Positions 5,542 through 5,707 of a stretch of 5,707 nucleotides of DNA are shown here, in pieces (the first letter of the stretch is position 1; every line of letters starts with the position of its first letter). Both the position numbers and the translations under genes were made by a program. The stretch lies in NCBI GenBank assembly GCA_003533825.1, contig DQCG01000432.1, positions 1 through 5,707 on the forward strand, in the 5' to 3' direction. This stretch comes from Phycisphaerales bacterium. GTDB taxonomy: Bacteria > Planctomycetota > Phycisphaerae > Sedimentisphaerales > Anaerobacaceae. The notes beneath the pieces were generated by a model that did no database searches, had not been told where the DNA came from, and was given only the letters and a program-made list of their open reading frames with translations.

Positions 5542-5628
5542 AAAAAAAATCCTGAATAACGCCGTTTTTAGCCCAATATCGCCATTTTTTCGCCTTTTTT
5601 GGAATTTATTTTAAATTTTCCCGATTTT
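5542..5628. other. Phased A/T tracts, probable bent DNA
   Basis: After A8 at 5542-5549 and T5 at 5565-5569, T runs occur at 5585-5590, 5595-5600, about 5605-5613, 5616-5619 and 5625-5628. Their centres are about 10 bp apart, the helical repeat, which is the pattern of intrinsically curved DNA. It includes a near-decamer repeat, CGCCATTTTTT then CGCCTTTTTT. Such tracts often lie upstream of promoters or bind nucleoid proteins. Confidence 0.5.
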
Positions 5629-5707
5629 GTCATCTACATTTTGGTCCTGACAAACGCTATAAGAAATAGAAGAGCCGGATAGGCCGTAAAATACGCAGTC
5701 CGTCAGT

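Larger units (their letters stand above)
5110..5707. other. Non-coding region upstream of the pilM-like gene to the right edge
   Basis: No supported gene. The only sizeable frame (5239-5502, minus) crosses known repeat material. Contents from left to right: the unplaced promoter of the pilM-like gene (no convincing -35/-10 pair seen); a small stem CTGCT-GCG-AGCAG (5335-5347); a GC-rich patch (5361-5389); a 9-bp direct repeat (5454-5471); a hairpin repeat (5486-5518); and an AT-rich tract with phased T runs (5542-5628). A lone TATAAG at 5658-5663 could be a rightward -10 box but has no matching -35. Confidence 0.55.

Overview
The window looks like a gene-sparse piece of a diderm (outer-membrane) bacterial chromosome of moderate GC content. 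Three genes are supported, each apparently transcribed alone, and they are separated by long non-coding stretches carrying short repeats. The pilM-type gene, the outer-membrane barrel ending in Phe, the solitary hybrid-looking sensor and the repeat-rich spacers would suit a planctomycete of the Phycisphaerae type. That placement is only an impression from style; no rRNA or other marker gene is present to settle it.

Layout: 1-706 has no convincing gene. It holds a possible leftward promoter near the left edge, then a mosaic of small repeats (a 20-bp palindrome with ATTCCC/GGGAAT ends, two triple 9-bp repeats and a GGTGGGCC palindrome). 707-2761 (minus) encodes a membrane-bound sensor histidine kinase: a MASE3-like multi-helix membrane sensor, GAF, HisKA and HATPase. 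2762-3047 is a divergent control region with candidate promoters both ways and two TACGTA boxes exactly one helical turn apart. 3048-3854 (plus) encodes a secreted outer-membrane beta-barrel protein. 3855-4185 is a spacer between convergent genes, with a two-copy head-to-head repeat at 3919-4003. 4186-5109 (minus) encodes a PilM-like actin-fold ATPase with no pilN or pilO next to it. 5110-5707 is non-coding, with more repeats, a GC-rich patch and a run of A/T tracts phased at about 10 bp that suggests curved DNA close to the right edge.

Working together: the kinase and the barrel gene share a divergent upstream region, so a signalling-to-envelope link is possible, but no response regulator is present and the link is inference. 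The PilM-like protein presumably acts with type IV pilus or type II secretion partners encoded elsewhere. I do not see a complete new system here. The most notable material is the repeat families in the spacers, the tandem TACGTA boxes, the His/acid-rich membrane sensor and the phased A/T tracts.
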